A stretch of 64,000 nt of DNA from Paroedura picta (lineage: Eukaryota; Chordata; Lepidosauria; Squamata; Gekkonidae), in the NCBI RefSeq assembly GCF_049243985.1, contig NC_135382.1, positions 24,346,990-24,410,989 of the forward strand, read 5' to 3'. The notes beneath the pieces are model-generated. The model had not been told where the DNA came from, searched no databases, and worked only from the letters and a program-made list of their open reading frames with translations. The position numbers and the translations under genes are program-made. Positions 32,131 through 59,543 of this stretch are shown in pieces. Each line of letters begins with the position of its first letter. Position 1 is the first letter of the stretch.

Positions 32131-35100
32131 ATGCCAGTACTCGACATTTGGAACATGATCCCGGAAGAAGTTCTGTCCCACATATTTTGCTTCCTCCCTC
32201 TCAAGGACAGGCACGCGGCCTTCCAGGTGTGCAGGCACTGGGCTGTGGCGGTTTCTGCCAGCTCCGTCTGGACCTTCACAGAGGTCAGGTAAGGAGCGGC
32301 AGCCCGACTCCTCTGTTAACGCCTCTCCCTGTTGCCTTATCTCCTTTCCCCCAGTCTTGTTTCCAGGCCTTCAGCTATGCAACTTCCCAGAGAAGTCTTG
32401 CCCTTATTTACTCACTTGCTTCTCTCCTCCCTGCCTGCTCAGTCCTCAAGATCTTGGTTTTCCAGAAAGAACATCCGCTCTAGGATTGCCTTATCTGCAT
32501 CCTTGCTCTCCCTGCCCCCTCGGCTTACTGTCAGTCTCACACTGCCCTGTGTAGCTAATGCAGATGGCAACCCAAACAACAGAAGTCAGAAAACTGGTGG
32601 GAGAGCAAAGTGGGCCTGGAATAAGCCAGGCTGAGTGGCCCAGGCAGTACTAGGCGGAGCTACTCAGGCTTGGCTCTGTTTCTTCCTGGCAGCCAATAGC
32701 CATCCAAGATAGTGGTCTATTGGGATCTCTCTCTCTGTACGTTCAATGGCCGGCCCACCCCTGGACACCAGCCTCCTACACGCCTTTTCAGGGAGCAGGA
32801 GCCTTAACCTTCAGTGAATCATCCTGGTTAGAGTGCTGGGCAAGGACCAGGGAGGAACACATTCAGATCCTCCTTCAGCCATTAATCTCACAGGATGACC
32901 TTGGCCCAGTAACACTCTCTCTTCCGGGTGGTGGCAAGAGCGGACATGCTGCTGTTGACTTATGGTGACCCCGTGGGGCTTTCAAGGTGAGACATTCAGA
33001 GGGGGTTTGTCACTGCCGGCCTCTGCTTTGTGACCCCGGGTTGCCTTGTTGGTCTCCAACCTACTAGTAACCTGGACCAACGCTGCTTAGCTTCAAGCTC
33101 TGACATGATCAGGTTAGTTAGGGCTATCCATCTTTGTCTAGGCTACATCAGCAGATTGTTCTGAGTTGAGAAAATGGCAAAAGGGAGAATGGTGTAAATT
33201 CCCCTTTGGGATCTGTCTCTCATCTCCACAGTCGGTGACCTCACACTGTTAGTGGGTATGGGCTTTGTGCCCTTGATGTGCTTCATGCTGGTTACACCAA
33301 TTTATTATAGAGATCAACGATGCAAGCCTAACCAAAGTTGCACTTTAGTTAGGCTCTTCTAAGTCCGTTGGCTTCGGTCGATGTAACAGCATAGCACTAC
33401 TTGGGACTGTAGTGTAATAAGTACCTTTGAGGGTCTTGGACTGGGTGCGGCCCCAAATTATTGAATGGAGCATAGAACGGTTTTCAAGCATAAAGACATG
33501 AGTCTTGGCCACTGCTTTCTCCAATGATGATAGTAACAATAACAGAAGTAATCTCAGGCCTCATCCAGGCAATATACTCACCACATTCCTGGCTGGTGAC
33601 TTGACATCTATCAAGAATCCTTGCCGTGAGAATTGATAGTTGCAAAGTTTAATCTGCTTTGAGTGACGTAAAGGTTTTTAAAACAATCTTGTCCTTGGAG
33701 CCTGGGGGTTTCTTGTCCCATAAGTCACTGCAGACTTCCTATAGGAAGTTGCAGAAGCCAATACTTTGAAAGGGGAACCATAAACACCGACACCTAGATA
33801 GTCCTCATTCTTTCAGAGGGCTTGCAGTCACAACTCTATGGCCAGACGACACTTAAAGCCTTCTTCTGAGGAGTTCTAATACAAACATTCAGAATACAGT
33901 AGGCCAAAAGATCTCAGGGCACTCTAATGAAATTTTTTGCCATGGCAAGGTACCAACGTAGCTTGCCAATGCACATGATAAATGTCATAAATGATCAAAT
34001 ATGACGTCAGAAGTTATGCCATGCTACCAATGTCATCTAGATCAGGGGTAGTCAACCTGTGGTCCTCCAGATGTTCATGGACTACAATTCCCATAGCCCC
34101 TGCCAGCAAATGTAGTCCATGGACATTTGGAGGACCAAAGGTTGACTACCCCTGATCTAGATCAGTGGTCCCCAACCACCGGCCCTCGCAAGGAGGACCA
34201 GGGTTGGTATAAAGAGGCAGGCAGTGGGAAAACCACCTCTGTTCCTCTCTTGTCTTGAAGACCCCATGAGGGATTGCCATTAATCAGTTGTGACAACAGC
34301 TCTTGCTGGTGTTGTACAACATTCTTATGCTTTTATTTCATATAACCCCAGAAATATCCAGCTGTTTTTCTTCCCAATGCTCTTTCAGCTGCAAGGATGA
34401 GGATGAAGAAGGCACATTGAAGAGTTTGCACCAGTTCCTGAACCTGATCAAACATCTGAAGATTGTGTTTGATCAGTCCAAGGAGGTGGTCCGGAGGAAT
34501 GTCTCTCAGATTTTAGACTTGCTGGCCCAGCAGAACCACAAGTTGCAGGCTCTCTGCATTGCCTGCACTGGGGAGAATCCTTATTTCTACGCTGGCCAAG
34601 ACATCCTGCAGGGCATCCGGAACATCTGCCAGAGCGGGACCAAGATCAACCTTCAAAAGATTGATTTCCGACAGATGCCTTTCACTCTTGACGACGGGAT
34701 TGTTGAGCTCATTGCAAGCTCCAGCCCCAGCTTGCGCACCTTGTTCCTCAACAACCGCACCCTGGTTTGTAACGTCAAGCCAGAAGCCATTGTTAAGCTC
34801 CTTAGGGCTTGTCCCAAACTCTCTACTTTGGGCGTCTATTATGCCAGCCTGTCTGAGGATGTCTTCCTGGAACTGGTGAGGCCAGATCGAGAACCTTTCA
34901 CTTGCCTGGACCTTTTCTGCGAGCGTCTGGACAAATACATCCCAGTCATCACGGAAGAACTGTGGGCTGAAGTGAGCAAGAGGCATCCACAACTCCACGT
35001 TGAACTCGAGTTCGAGCATACCGTCCCTGCCTGGAAGATACCTCGGATCCTGAAGCCTAATATCCCTGTGACCACTTTGCAACTGAACACCTTCACATAC

Positions 35101-35364
35101 ATGGTGAACCAGGTTAGGTTTGTCACCAGCAACTACAGCGGGAGTTTGGAGCGGCTGGTGCTTCACACAACTCCATCCGATGACCTCAACTCCTCCTTAA
35201 TAGATCTGGCAAAGAAGTGTGTACATTTGAAAGAGGTCCACTGTTACTGCACCGTTAGCCATGCCGTGATTGAGGCCTTCTTGTTGCATTGCCCAGATCT
35301 GAAAAGATACACTCTAAAGATCACCAAAGAACGCCACCCTTGGCAACCAATAATCGTTTCATGA
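32131..35364 (+). CDS. FBXL8: FBXL8, F-box and leucine-rich repeat protein 8, two coding exons
   Basis: Substrate receptor of an SCF (SKP1-CUL1-F-box) ubiquitin ligase. Coding exons 32131-32288 and 34389-35364 join in phase 2 and give 377 residues (human about 374). The F-box is at about residues 9-50 ([20 protein letters not shown] ... VCRHWA ... SSVW). The large second exon carries the divergent leucine-rich repeats, with SFTLDD-type [24 protein letters not shown] and the C-terminal [20 protein letters not shown] and HPWQP. These match human FBXL8 closely from memory. The first coding exon begins at an acceptor at 32090, so a noncoding exon lies upstream, probably at 27756. ATG 32131 is chosen as the first ATG in frame after the acceptor; a second in-frame ATG lies at 32155. 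The intron holds 5S-SINE and palindromic hAT repeats. Confidence 0.95.
32935..33130 (-). repeat. 5S-rRNA-derived SINE
   Basis: ttggtctccaacctactagt and aacgctgcttagcttcaagc are degraded 5S complements. Confidence 0.55.
34043..34154. mobile_element. Palindromic hAT-like element
   Basis: Flanked by perfect ATCTAGAT duplications (34035-34042, 34155-34162). A second hAT-like start (cagtggtccccaacc) begins at once at 34163. Confidence 0.85.
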
Positions 35365-36620
35365 TTTGACAAAAAAAAAATGGTTTGCAAAAACCTGCTC
35401 AACCAGTTTGCACATTATGAAATCCTCACATCATCCTTGTCATCAGGTGTGTTCAGGGAGTTTGGAACTTCTTGCGTTCTCAGGGGCCAGAGGTGGATTA
35501 AGACTACTAGTATGGAATTTTTATACCATCTCCCATAATGAGCTATAAGAAGTGGAGACCTAAGGCTTCCCCATATGGCATTTTCCCCAACCTGAGATGG
35601 CCTGCAGGAGCTGCTGTTACTAGGGAAGCTGATAGCTATGTGTAAATTTCCTTAATGGGGCCATTACTGACTCCCTAAGACTCTTTCAAGTTTGGAAAAT
35701 AGCCCAGGGCTCCTTCTTTTCTCTCATTTTCATCCCTCAGGGGGAGGGGACATTCTGCATGTATTTTGCTGCCTCTAGTGGTTGCTTTGGTATTACACCG
35801 CCGTGTTTCCAGTACGTTTCCTTGCCATTGTAGAAGTGCAGGGAAATGTGTCAGAGATAGAGTGATGTAATGTCGAAGTGACCACTAGAGGGAGCAAAAC
35901 ATGTATGGAAAAGAAAAAAAATCTTTGACGCAATAGGGACAGACAAATGATGAAAAAGAATGCAGAAGAACCCATGAAGGGGGAAGGAAAGGCATAAGCC
36001 CCCTCTCCCCATGATCCAAGTTGGTCTCCGATGTGCCTGGGACTTAAGTTCCAAGCACAGAACTCAGCACATATCTGATCCAAAGAGGGACTTTGCCAAG
36101 TTTCACATAACCCCCCCCCCCAAACAAGCACTTACTTCAGCCACCTTGTGCTTACCCAGTGCTGGCTCTCTTTATTCCCCATTGAGCTAGTATTGGGGAC
36201 AGCGCAATACAAATATAAAGTACTATGTTGCCAAAGCTAGACAGGGAAGGGATTGCTGTGTGGCTTCAAAGTGGGTAGACAGTATAGAACAGAGATGTTT
36301 TTCTGCTGAGCTATTGCTGGAGGAAATGGCTGCTGTGTTAGAGCACAGATCCTGATGCAGCCTAAAAGTAACCTCAGGGACTGTGGTGGGTAGAAATCAT
36401 GTGGATGGTAGGCTGTTGCATTTAGAAACTGACACACAGTTAAGTAAACCCATTAGTTGAGATCAGTATAAACACAAAATGGCTTCAATTAATGTGGATT
36501 ATTTATATATTAGGGGCAGATTTAGATATATATTTTTTCTAGTTCTTTTGTGATTGTAGTAATTCGTACATTTGTGATCACTTATGATCGTTCCTACACA
36601 ATAAACATTTGTCTCAAGTG
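35365..36620 (+). other. FBXL8 3' UTR
   Basis: About 1.25 kb without a recognisable repeat or gene follows the FBXL8 stop and ends near an AATAAA at 36600-36605. The assignment as 3' UTR is inference from position. Confidence 0.5.
36600..36605 (+). promoter_or_regulatory. Candidate FBXL8 poly(A) signal AATAAA
   Basis: First canonical AATAAA after the FBXL8 stop, followed by T/GT-rich sequence (tttgtctcaagtgt). Confidence 0.5.
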
Positions 36621-36928
36621 TAACTACACTTGACCAGCTGTGTTGTGAAGAATGTTCTTTGATGTTTGAAGACCAGATGCCCCAGGGCAGCTGTTCTCAC
36701 CTTTTCTAACATTCGTCAGGCTTTGAGAAACCCTAGAAGTGGTGCAATCATGCAGAATATGGCTGGGAAGCATAGTTGTATACACACCCACCTGGGGCTG
36801 CTCCCCTTGAAACCCCAGTTGAGAAAGCCTGGTTTATGGACCAATCTCCCTTTCAACCCATTTGAACTAATGTCATCACTACATCTTCTAGCAGATGTAT
36901 CTTCCACAAGTGAATTATTTAGTTTGGA

Positions 36929-37213
36929 GAGCCAGTTTGGTGTAGTGGTTAGGAGTGCGGACTTCTAATCTGGCATGCCGGGTTTGATTCTGCACTCCCC
37001 CACATGCATCCAGCTGGGTGACCTTGGGCTCGCCACGGCACTGATAAAACTGTTCCGACCGAGCAGTGATATCAGGGCTCTCTCAGCCTCACCCACCCCA
37101 CAGGGTGTCTGTTGTCGGGAGAGGAATGGGAAGGTGACTGTAAGCTGCTTTGAGCCTCCTTCGGGTAGGGAAAAGCGGCATATAAGAACCAACTCTTCTT
37201 CTTCTTCTTCTAG
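36929..37213 (+). repeat. Sauria-type tRNA-derived SINE, full length
   Basis: gccagtttggtgtagtggtt to ataagaaccaactc with a TTC tail. Confidence 0.9.
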
Positions 37214-37542
37214 TGAGAAATTTCTTTTGTCAGTCCTGTTTGCCTGTTCTCCATCCCAGAGCATCTCATAATATCCCTAAAGTCCAGCATCTGTTTTAAT
37301 AGTTTATGTATTTTAATTATTTTAGACGGTTTAATAATATGTAATTTTCAATTGCTGTTTTGATGGCTTTTATGGTTTGCCATCTTAGGGACCCAAAGTT
37401 GGGTGGACAGATGGCATAAAAATCAAATAAATAAAATAATAACACTGGGAAGAGGAGAAGAAGGGGCAGTTCAGCGCAACCAAGAGCCAGGTGACCGACG
37501 GATCTCTCGCTGTGGCAACTGTGAAAAGAGCCCTTGTGAGTC

Positions 37543-37577
37543 CCGGACATCTGGAGGGCCACAGTTTGACTACCCCT
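37543..37577. mobile_element. Palindromic hAT-like element, end fragment
   Basis: Only the terminal ggacatctggagggccacag ... gactacccct remains. Confidence 0.6.
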
Positions 37578-37584
37578 AACTTGG

Positions 37585-37835
37585 AGAAAAGGGCCTCTCT
37601 GGAAAGTGCACTCTATGGCATTGCGCCCCACCTTGCATCCCCTTTGCAAGTCCCATTGTCTCCAGGCTCTACCCCCCCCCCCAAATCTCCAACTATTTCC
37701 TATGCTGAAGCTGCACACCTGGCGTTATATCCCACTGAGGTCCTTCCCCTTCTCTTCCCTGCCCTTCCCAGGCTCCACCCCTCCCCACATTTCCAAGAAT
37801 TCCCCACCCCGAGTTGTGGCAACCCTACTTCGTGA
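37585..37835 (+). repeat. GC-rich unclassified repeat
   Basis: Contains actctatggcattgcgcccc and gagttgtggcaaccctactt, the later part of the family. Confidence 0.55.
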
Positions 37836-37839
37836 AGCA

Positions 37840-38246
37840 GCGTGCTTCGAAGGCAAACTAGCAGATGCCCCCCCACCCCCGTGGCTCTTTCCAGTGGTTT
37901 GCTGGCTTCCTGGCCCTAGCTGCGTTTGTGCAAGCAAGTGTATTCTCTTTGCATGAGGCTGCATCTTTATTCAGTGCATTGTGTGAGATCAAATGCAGTG
38001 CGCTTTCATTCTCTGTATTGTTCCCCTGTGGTTGGCCATGCCCCTGTGCATTGTGTTGAGCTTGGGAGAGAGCCAACTGCCCTGCTGATGTGACTGGTTG
38101 GGGGGAACAGGGAGGGTGTTTTCCCTGCTGGACCCAAACCGTGTGCGATGTTCCTCCCTCCCTCTGACATACACAGTTTGGAGAGGGAGGGAGGCTTGCC
38201 GTGGGACAGGCATGGCACAGGTGTAGCTGGGACACTGTGCAAAACT
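37840..38246 (+). other. HSF4 5' flank
   Basis: No TATA box or clear heat-shock element seen. ATG 38247 is the start because the frame from it reads straight into the DNA-binding domain, matching human MQEAP... at the N terminus. Confidence 0.4.
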
Positions 38247-53588
<15,342 letters not shown>

Positions 53589-53724
53589 GTAAGAGATGCG
53601 TGTGCAAGATGAGGAGATGAAAAGAAGGGGAGGATGTGTGGGAAAGGATTTGGGGAGGGCTTGGCAATCAGAAGCACAACTGCATTAAGTGTCAGTATTT
53701 CACTGATGAAAACTTTTGCGTGCA

Positions 53725-53925
53725 CGGCAGAAAGCGCCATCAAGTCACAGCTGACCTGGGGCAACTCCTTGTGGTGTTTTCAAGGCAAGAAGCGGGGATG
53801 TTTTGCCATTGTCTGCCTCTGTATAGCAAAACAGGACTTCCTTGCTAGTCCCCCATCCAAGTAGCTGTCTGAGAGTTGTCTGATTCAGTATGGTAGAGCT
53901 AGCCCAGGCCATCCAAGTCAGGGCT
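53725..53925 (-). repeat. 5S-rRNA-derived SINE
   Basis: tgttttcaaggcaagaagcg and agtcccccatccaagtagct, then tggtagagctagcccagg. Confidence 0.55.
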
Positions 53926-53928
53926 TTA

Positions 53929-54206
53929 GAAGAAAAAGAAGAGTTGGTTCTTATATGCCACTTTACCAGAAGGAGTCTCAAAGTGACTTAGCATTGCTTT
54001 CCCTTTCCTCTCCCCATAACAGACAACCCGTGAGGTAGGTGAGGCTGAAAGAGCCCTGATATTACTGCTTGGTTAGAACAGCACTTATCACTAACTGTGA
54101 TTAGCCCAAGGTCACCCAGCTGGCTGCATTTGGAGGAGGAGCAGGGAATCAAGCCCAGCTTGCCAGATTAGAAGTCGGCGCTCCTAACTACTACACCAAG
54201 CTGCTG
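53929..54206 (-). repeat. Sauria-type tRNA-derived SINE, full length
   Basis: Begins gaagaaaaagaagagttggt and ends cctaactactacaccaagct. Confidence 0.9.
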
Positions 54207-54496
54207 CTTTATGTATTCTTAATTCTAACCCCCAAATTCTGCACTCTCCACCTCCACTATTACAAAGTCTCTTGCCCGTCTCTCAAGTTGTGAACCAGAA
54301 ATTCCATATTCCAGACTCCCCTCAGCCCTGCACAGCCTTGGTTGCTTGCATATCCTCAGCCTGAGGGTCCCCCCATCCCATCTACAAATAGTAGGACAGT
54401 CTGCCCAACCGCATAGAGTTGTACGTATTGGTGAATATGGTTATTGCTTGAGTGATGTTCTAAACGGTTTTCCCTGTCATGGTCCATTTGCTGCAG

Positions 54497-54556
54497 TTTG
54501 TCTTTTTGCATCAAGATGCAGAATCCCGCTGTGTATCTGGAGAAGAATGCAACTGA
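54497..54556 (+). CDS. Candidate terminal coding exon of HSF4
   Basis: Exon 10 of HSF4 ends in phase 0 at 53588, so a last exon must follow. After the acceptor ttgctgcag (ending 54496) there is an in-phase frame of 19 codons, FVFLHQDAESRCVSGEECN, then TGA at 54554-54556, with AATAAA at 54971-54976. It would complete a 360-residue protein. It has no convincing match to the human HSF4 tail. A second acceptor near 55072 is also possible in phase. Confidence 0.3.
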   Translation, partial: FVFLHQDAESRCVSGEECN

Positions 54557-54970
54557 GATGTCCTACCAAGTGTGAAAGCCTCAGTCCAATGCCTACTGCC
54601 CAGGTACTGCCAGCAGTTGTTTTGGGAAACCACAGAAAATAGGCATAAGTAGAAATGCATTTTTTTCATTCCAAACTGGCATGGCGGCCTCTTTGCCCAG
54701 TGCTCTGTCGTTTGTGAAGGGATAGCTTTAATCTATAGCTGCCAGGAGGACAAATGCTCTGATATATTTCTTTTGCCTTCCATGCTGTCATCTTTATTAA
54801 TGCCTAGTCTCTGTGACTTTGTGTTGGACCAAGAATAGCCAAAAAAGAGAGGAACTAAATGTCGGCGTGTACTAATTTACATTAATAGCGATGGGCCTGT
54901 ACTCTGGTCCAGATGGTCAGGCCTCAATAGCAAGACTTGAGGAAGAAGGCTGAAGCTGGAGGGTGGGTGG

Positions 54971-54976
54971 AATAAA
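54971..54976 (+). promoter_or_regulatory. Candidate HSF4 poly(A) signal AATAAA
   Basis: Canonical hexamer about 415 bases past the candidate HSF4 stop. An ATTAAA at 57901-57906 is an alternative if the 3' UTR is long. Confidence 0.3.
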
Positions 54977-54989
54977 AGCATACTAAACT

Positions 54990-57930
54990 GTTCAACATTT
55001 CATCTTTTGATCAAAGTCTAGTCATAGATGGAACCCATGTTCTGAAAGCAGCTTTCTCTTTTTGTTCCTAAGGAGAGATGTCAATCTGGAAAGCACCCAA
55101 TGGTGCCTTGCTGGCAAACCACGAAGCCTTTGAGAAGCAATTTCATGAATGTACCTCAAAGTTCCACCTTCTTATGCTCAGCCTGGAAATGCAGCTTCCA
55201 TCGTGTCCTTTGCAGACTTCGGGAAAAGCCTCCCATAAAAGCCGACCTCTCCATATGAGAATGACGAGTGAGCTTTTGCTTAGTTTAATGAGACACTTTG
55301 TGCCTTTCCTTTCCTACCACCGGGACATTTTCCCAACTGAATGTCAAGGAGTGGATATGATATGGTCCCTGTTACTGCTGCTTTTTGCTCAAAAGCTGTC
55401 TGGTCACCAGCCTCATTTTCACTGTGAAGAAAAGGGATCAACTGTTTTAGGGATCTCCCACTGTGTTATATTGGAACATTCAAACTTATATTTGCATGAT
55501 CTGCTTTGGAAAATCAGGTGAGAAGGTGGTCATTCCTTTGAAACTTCTTTCCTGCTGTTTTAACTCTCACAGCCAGTTTTTCCTGAAGAAAATCTTGTAC
55601 TTCACTGAAAAGGTGCAAACTTCCCATGATCCATCTCATCCAGATATTCCTCCTAATTATTTTCCTCCTCCTCGTCCTGCTGCTTTCGTCATCAGAACTT
55701 GAGCATCTGTCTTATGGGCCTGATCCCGTTTAAGACTTGTTGCACTCCTACACGGGTTGAGAATCCACAGGGGCCCATCTTTGATGTGTGAAGATCAGGC
55801 TCGCTGTGGACTGATCAAGCCAGAGGCTAAATCAGAGTTTATTACTTGTTCAGACAAGAGAGTTGCACTGGAACTGAAATATATTTGGAGGAAAACGTCT
55901 TTGATGTAGTGAATGTTTGCATGCATTTAGATTCTAATTTGACTTTTCCAGCGTTCATAATTACGGGCACTATTGAATGTTGGTTTAGAGGGTTTTCTTT
56001 AAGTTGCAGAAGTTACTGATCACCTTCAACTTGCAACTTAGTTCACTGATGCCAAGTTAAGTTTTGAAAAGCAGAATTTGAAAATATTGTCAAAATGTTG
56101 AATGTATGTGAATGTTGGGTCTTGCATTCATCTAAGATGTGTGATGACTCAGGCTGGGGTGGTGGTGGGGGGAAATCCAGGTCTTTTCAGAAATCAGTGA
56201 AATCAATTTCGATGTTACATACTTCCTGCCGTGGGTGTCCGATGTGAAAACAAGCAGTACTCTTCCACTTCCCCCCTCTACTACAAATGTTCCTTCTTTT
56301 CCCTTGTGCACTCACCCCAGTTACCTGAAGGCACAAAGTTACCTGAAGGCAACAAAATAGAAAAATTCCTGAGCAACCCCAGTTTTAGAGTGTGTCATCC
56401 ATGGTTTATAAAACAAACAAACAAACAAAAAACTGCCGTAAGAAAGGTGACCATCATCCGCATTCTTGGTACAACTGGCAGGCATCTGCTGTGCTGGATC
56501 AGTGTAACAGTCCAGTCTTGGAAGCATCCTACAACAGGGCTCCATCATCTCAGGGAAAGTGTGATGCTGTAAAATGCTCCGACTTTAGTGGGCACGGGAG
56601 AGAAAGTGAGCTCCAGAATTACTCTAATAATTGCATGCTCCAGGGTATTTCAAATGGTGCTTGGAAAGAACACACTAGCGAAAAAGAAAAGAGCTGGAGG
56701 CTTTTCATGTACTGGTAAGTGAAAAATACATTAGCTACCTTTTTGAAACAGTCAACATCCAAGTCTTGATTTTATAAGGAGATACATGAAATATGACCAC
56801 ACTACAAGGTGATACCAGGTTTCATGCCCTTTTCCTCACATGGCTTTCTCCAAAGAATCCAGGGGGCTCTTGATAGGTGTTGGGGCTGAGAATTCTTTAG
56901 AGAGCCTTTCCTCAAACCAGAGTTCCTACAGGTCTTCTGGGAAGTGGGAATGTCAGTATATAGCGTAGAAAACACCCTTTGAACATCTGCATGAATGAAT
57001 GGGTTGCAAGCAGATTTATTTAAAACAGGGTTCAGAAGGGCTGAGTTCTGAAATACAGTGCTCAACACAAGTGCTAAGACCTAGAACAAGTGAGTTCATA
57101 ATTCATAATCTTTGGGAATGTGCAAAGTATCTTTTCCTCACTATGGAGTGAGTAAGCACACCAACCTTTACACATCTTTATTAGGAGGACATGACTTCTA
57201 AGGTGGTTTGTCTCCAGGCACCACTGAAGTCAGCACAGGTGGTGGTATTGTACACAGGAGGAGAAAGAAGGGACGTTTTGACATCTTGATTCTGAGATCT
57301 TTTTCTGCATTGTAACTCTTCTCTGGTGCACAGTAGATCTTTGTGTGCAGTAAATGTAGTTCAGTTCTTAAACCAGAATTCTTGCAATAGATAATGGCAG
57401 GTTTATGGTTTAACTAGATCTTTCAGTATTTTCTGAGTCGCTTTTGCTTACAGACACTGCTGATCCATCCCAGTGAATGAGATCACTGCCAATGACTGAT
57501 ATGAAGGGACCAGGCAGAATGGCAGATGAAGCCCTGCACCCAGCCCTTTTGCCTGACCTGTTTCCAACCTTTAGACAATTTTTCTAGCTCTCTTAGATGC
57601 CAATTAGAAATACAGAAATACAGTTGCATACCCCATTGCAAATCCCCCATACTTTTACAACGATTGAGTAAAGCTTCCAATGACATCAGTTTTTGTCGTT
57701 TTCTTGGAAACTTTAGTTAACTAGAATGAAAATCACTGTGGCTAAGACTAATTTCTTCTTCCAGGCATTTTTCTTAAAAAGCACTGTGTGATTTTATCCG
57801 TTGGCTATTTGATGCTTTGTTAAGGTTACTTGAAACTGATTCGCTGAACCTACCATTTTGCACTATGCTGTACATTTGTAAAGTTTTACAATGTATGCTA
57901 ATTAAAGAGGTTTTCTTTTTGTCCTCACTT
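54990..57930 (+). other. Single-copy-looking stretch downstream of HSF4, no gene recognised
   Basis: About 2.9 kb with few recognisable repeats. Open frames of 147 codons (55078-55521) and 108 codons (56392-56718) occur on the plus strand but match no protein I know. It may be alternative HSF4 3' UTR ending at ATTAAA 57901-57906, or plain intergenic DNA. Confidence 0.3.
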
Positions 57931-59543
57931 AGTTGTTTTGGCTTTTTTTTCATAATGTGAATCTGGTACCTTGTGTCAGAAAGGCAGGCTGTCTTTTTGG
58001 CTGCCAACCACACTGTGACCTTGCCCTCCTCTGAGACTGTCCAATTTTAACTTAACTGTGCAACCAACAGTGAACTGGATTGTGATGGCTCATAGACAGA
58101 ATGATAGAGAAATCTAAGAAGGTATCTTATAGGTCTCCTCCAAGAGTTTGAGAACTACAACTGGCTATGATTGCAGCCTTCCTTGTGTAGTGTATAGTTC
58201 TTTTGGAAGAGCAAGTAGGCAATGAACTTCATGTATGAGGGAGATGCACTTCACCAGTGTGAACGTAGAGATTCTATTGCTTACTGATGCTAGACGAAAA
58301 GAACCAAACAAGGTGTCTCTTTGGTCGGGTCATCTGTTTAATGTAACTATTACTGTCTCTTTGAGTGCCTAGTTTATGCCCCTAGTGTTTGATTAATTTT
58401 GCTATACTTGTGGTTATTTTTGGTTAGCTGGGCATGTGTGAATGCATGCAATCATGTTCTAAATTGTTTTCAATATCCTGCTTCAGAAGCCAACCTGGCA
58501 GTTGAGACACAGTAAATAAATAATTCAATAAAATAATCAGTGATCTACCTGCAATCCATGAAGGCCGCAAGAAGCAACTGTGGGTGGTGCTGGTGGTGGT
58601 AATTGCCATTCCCTCTTCCTGAAATTGAACCCTGTGTTGATTGATTAGGATAAATTATGCTGGAATAGGCCTAGTAATTCTCTCACTTACTTGGCAAATG
58701 AAAAGCCCATGATGGTGTGAGTCTTCCTACCTGATTTTAATAAGAACAAGGAATCCATTTATATCATAAAGGAAGGGGCCATAGCTCCATGATAGGGCTC
58801 CATGATAGACCATGCAGGAGGTCCCAGGTTCATTCCAGGATCAGAAAGGAAGTGATGTGAAAGGCTTTGACTGAGTCCTGGGGAGCCACTGCCAGTTTGA
58901 GAAGACAACAACAACCCTGAAGGACAAGTGGTCTGATTCAGTCTCAAGGCCAAGCTGTGTGTGTTCATTCTCAACTTTCTTCTATTGGATTTAAAGAGGC
59001 GTACATAGCAGCTTTCTCTTATGCAAGCATGTGAATTCAATAAGTTGAAGATACATTTTTTTTTACTTGGAATGAATTAAAATTAAAGACAAACAAACCA
59101 GTGAAGCAAGCAACTAACAGCAATTAATTCTACAAACACTGGGTACAGCCCAGCAAAACAAAGCACATTTTACATTCCATGGATTTCGGGGGAGGGGGGG
59201 GCGGGGAATGGCACACATGACAACTTTCCCACTGCCTTAAATATATTTCCTAGACTGTGCCAATATGGAAACTTGTAATGAGTAAGAAACTGGTCCAGAA
59301 CTAAATATTTGAATGGTGGCTTGGAAGCCTCCAAAGCCACAGAGTTCTTGGGGCACAAGCCAAAATCAAAATCTAAAAGAGGTGGCCTTTGTATGCACCG
59401 TAGCACATGCAGCAGTGTGACAGCATCAAAAGTAAAGCCACAGGCTCTGTGACTAAGGCCACCTGACATATTGCTGTAGGTACTGTATCCTCTTGTAAGG
59501 CAAAAGATCAAATCAACTTGATAGAGCTGAGTTTCTTTGTCGC
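57931..59543. other. Intergenic between HSF4 and DNAAF1
   Basis: Apart from the SINE at 58775 nothing is recognised. The part nearest 59544 is probably DNAAF1 3' UTR; a minus ATTAAA lies near 58735. Confidence 0.35.
58775..58950 (+). repeat. tRNA-derived SINE, second type
   Basis: gaggtcccaggttcattcca, tggggagccactgccagttt, gtggtctgattcagtctcaa. Confidence 0.65.

Larger units (their letters stand above)
32289..34388 (+). other. FBXL8 intron
   Basis: Between the F-box exon and the LRR exon. Apart from the repeats listed it shows no gene. Confidence 0.7.

Noticed and set aside
34513-35166. 217-codon minus-strand frame
   Set aside because: Antisense shadow of the FBXL8 LRR exon.
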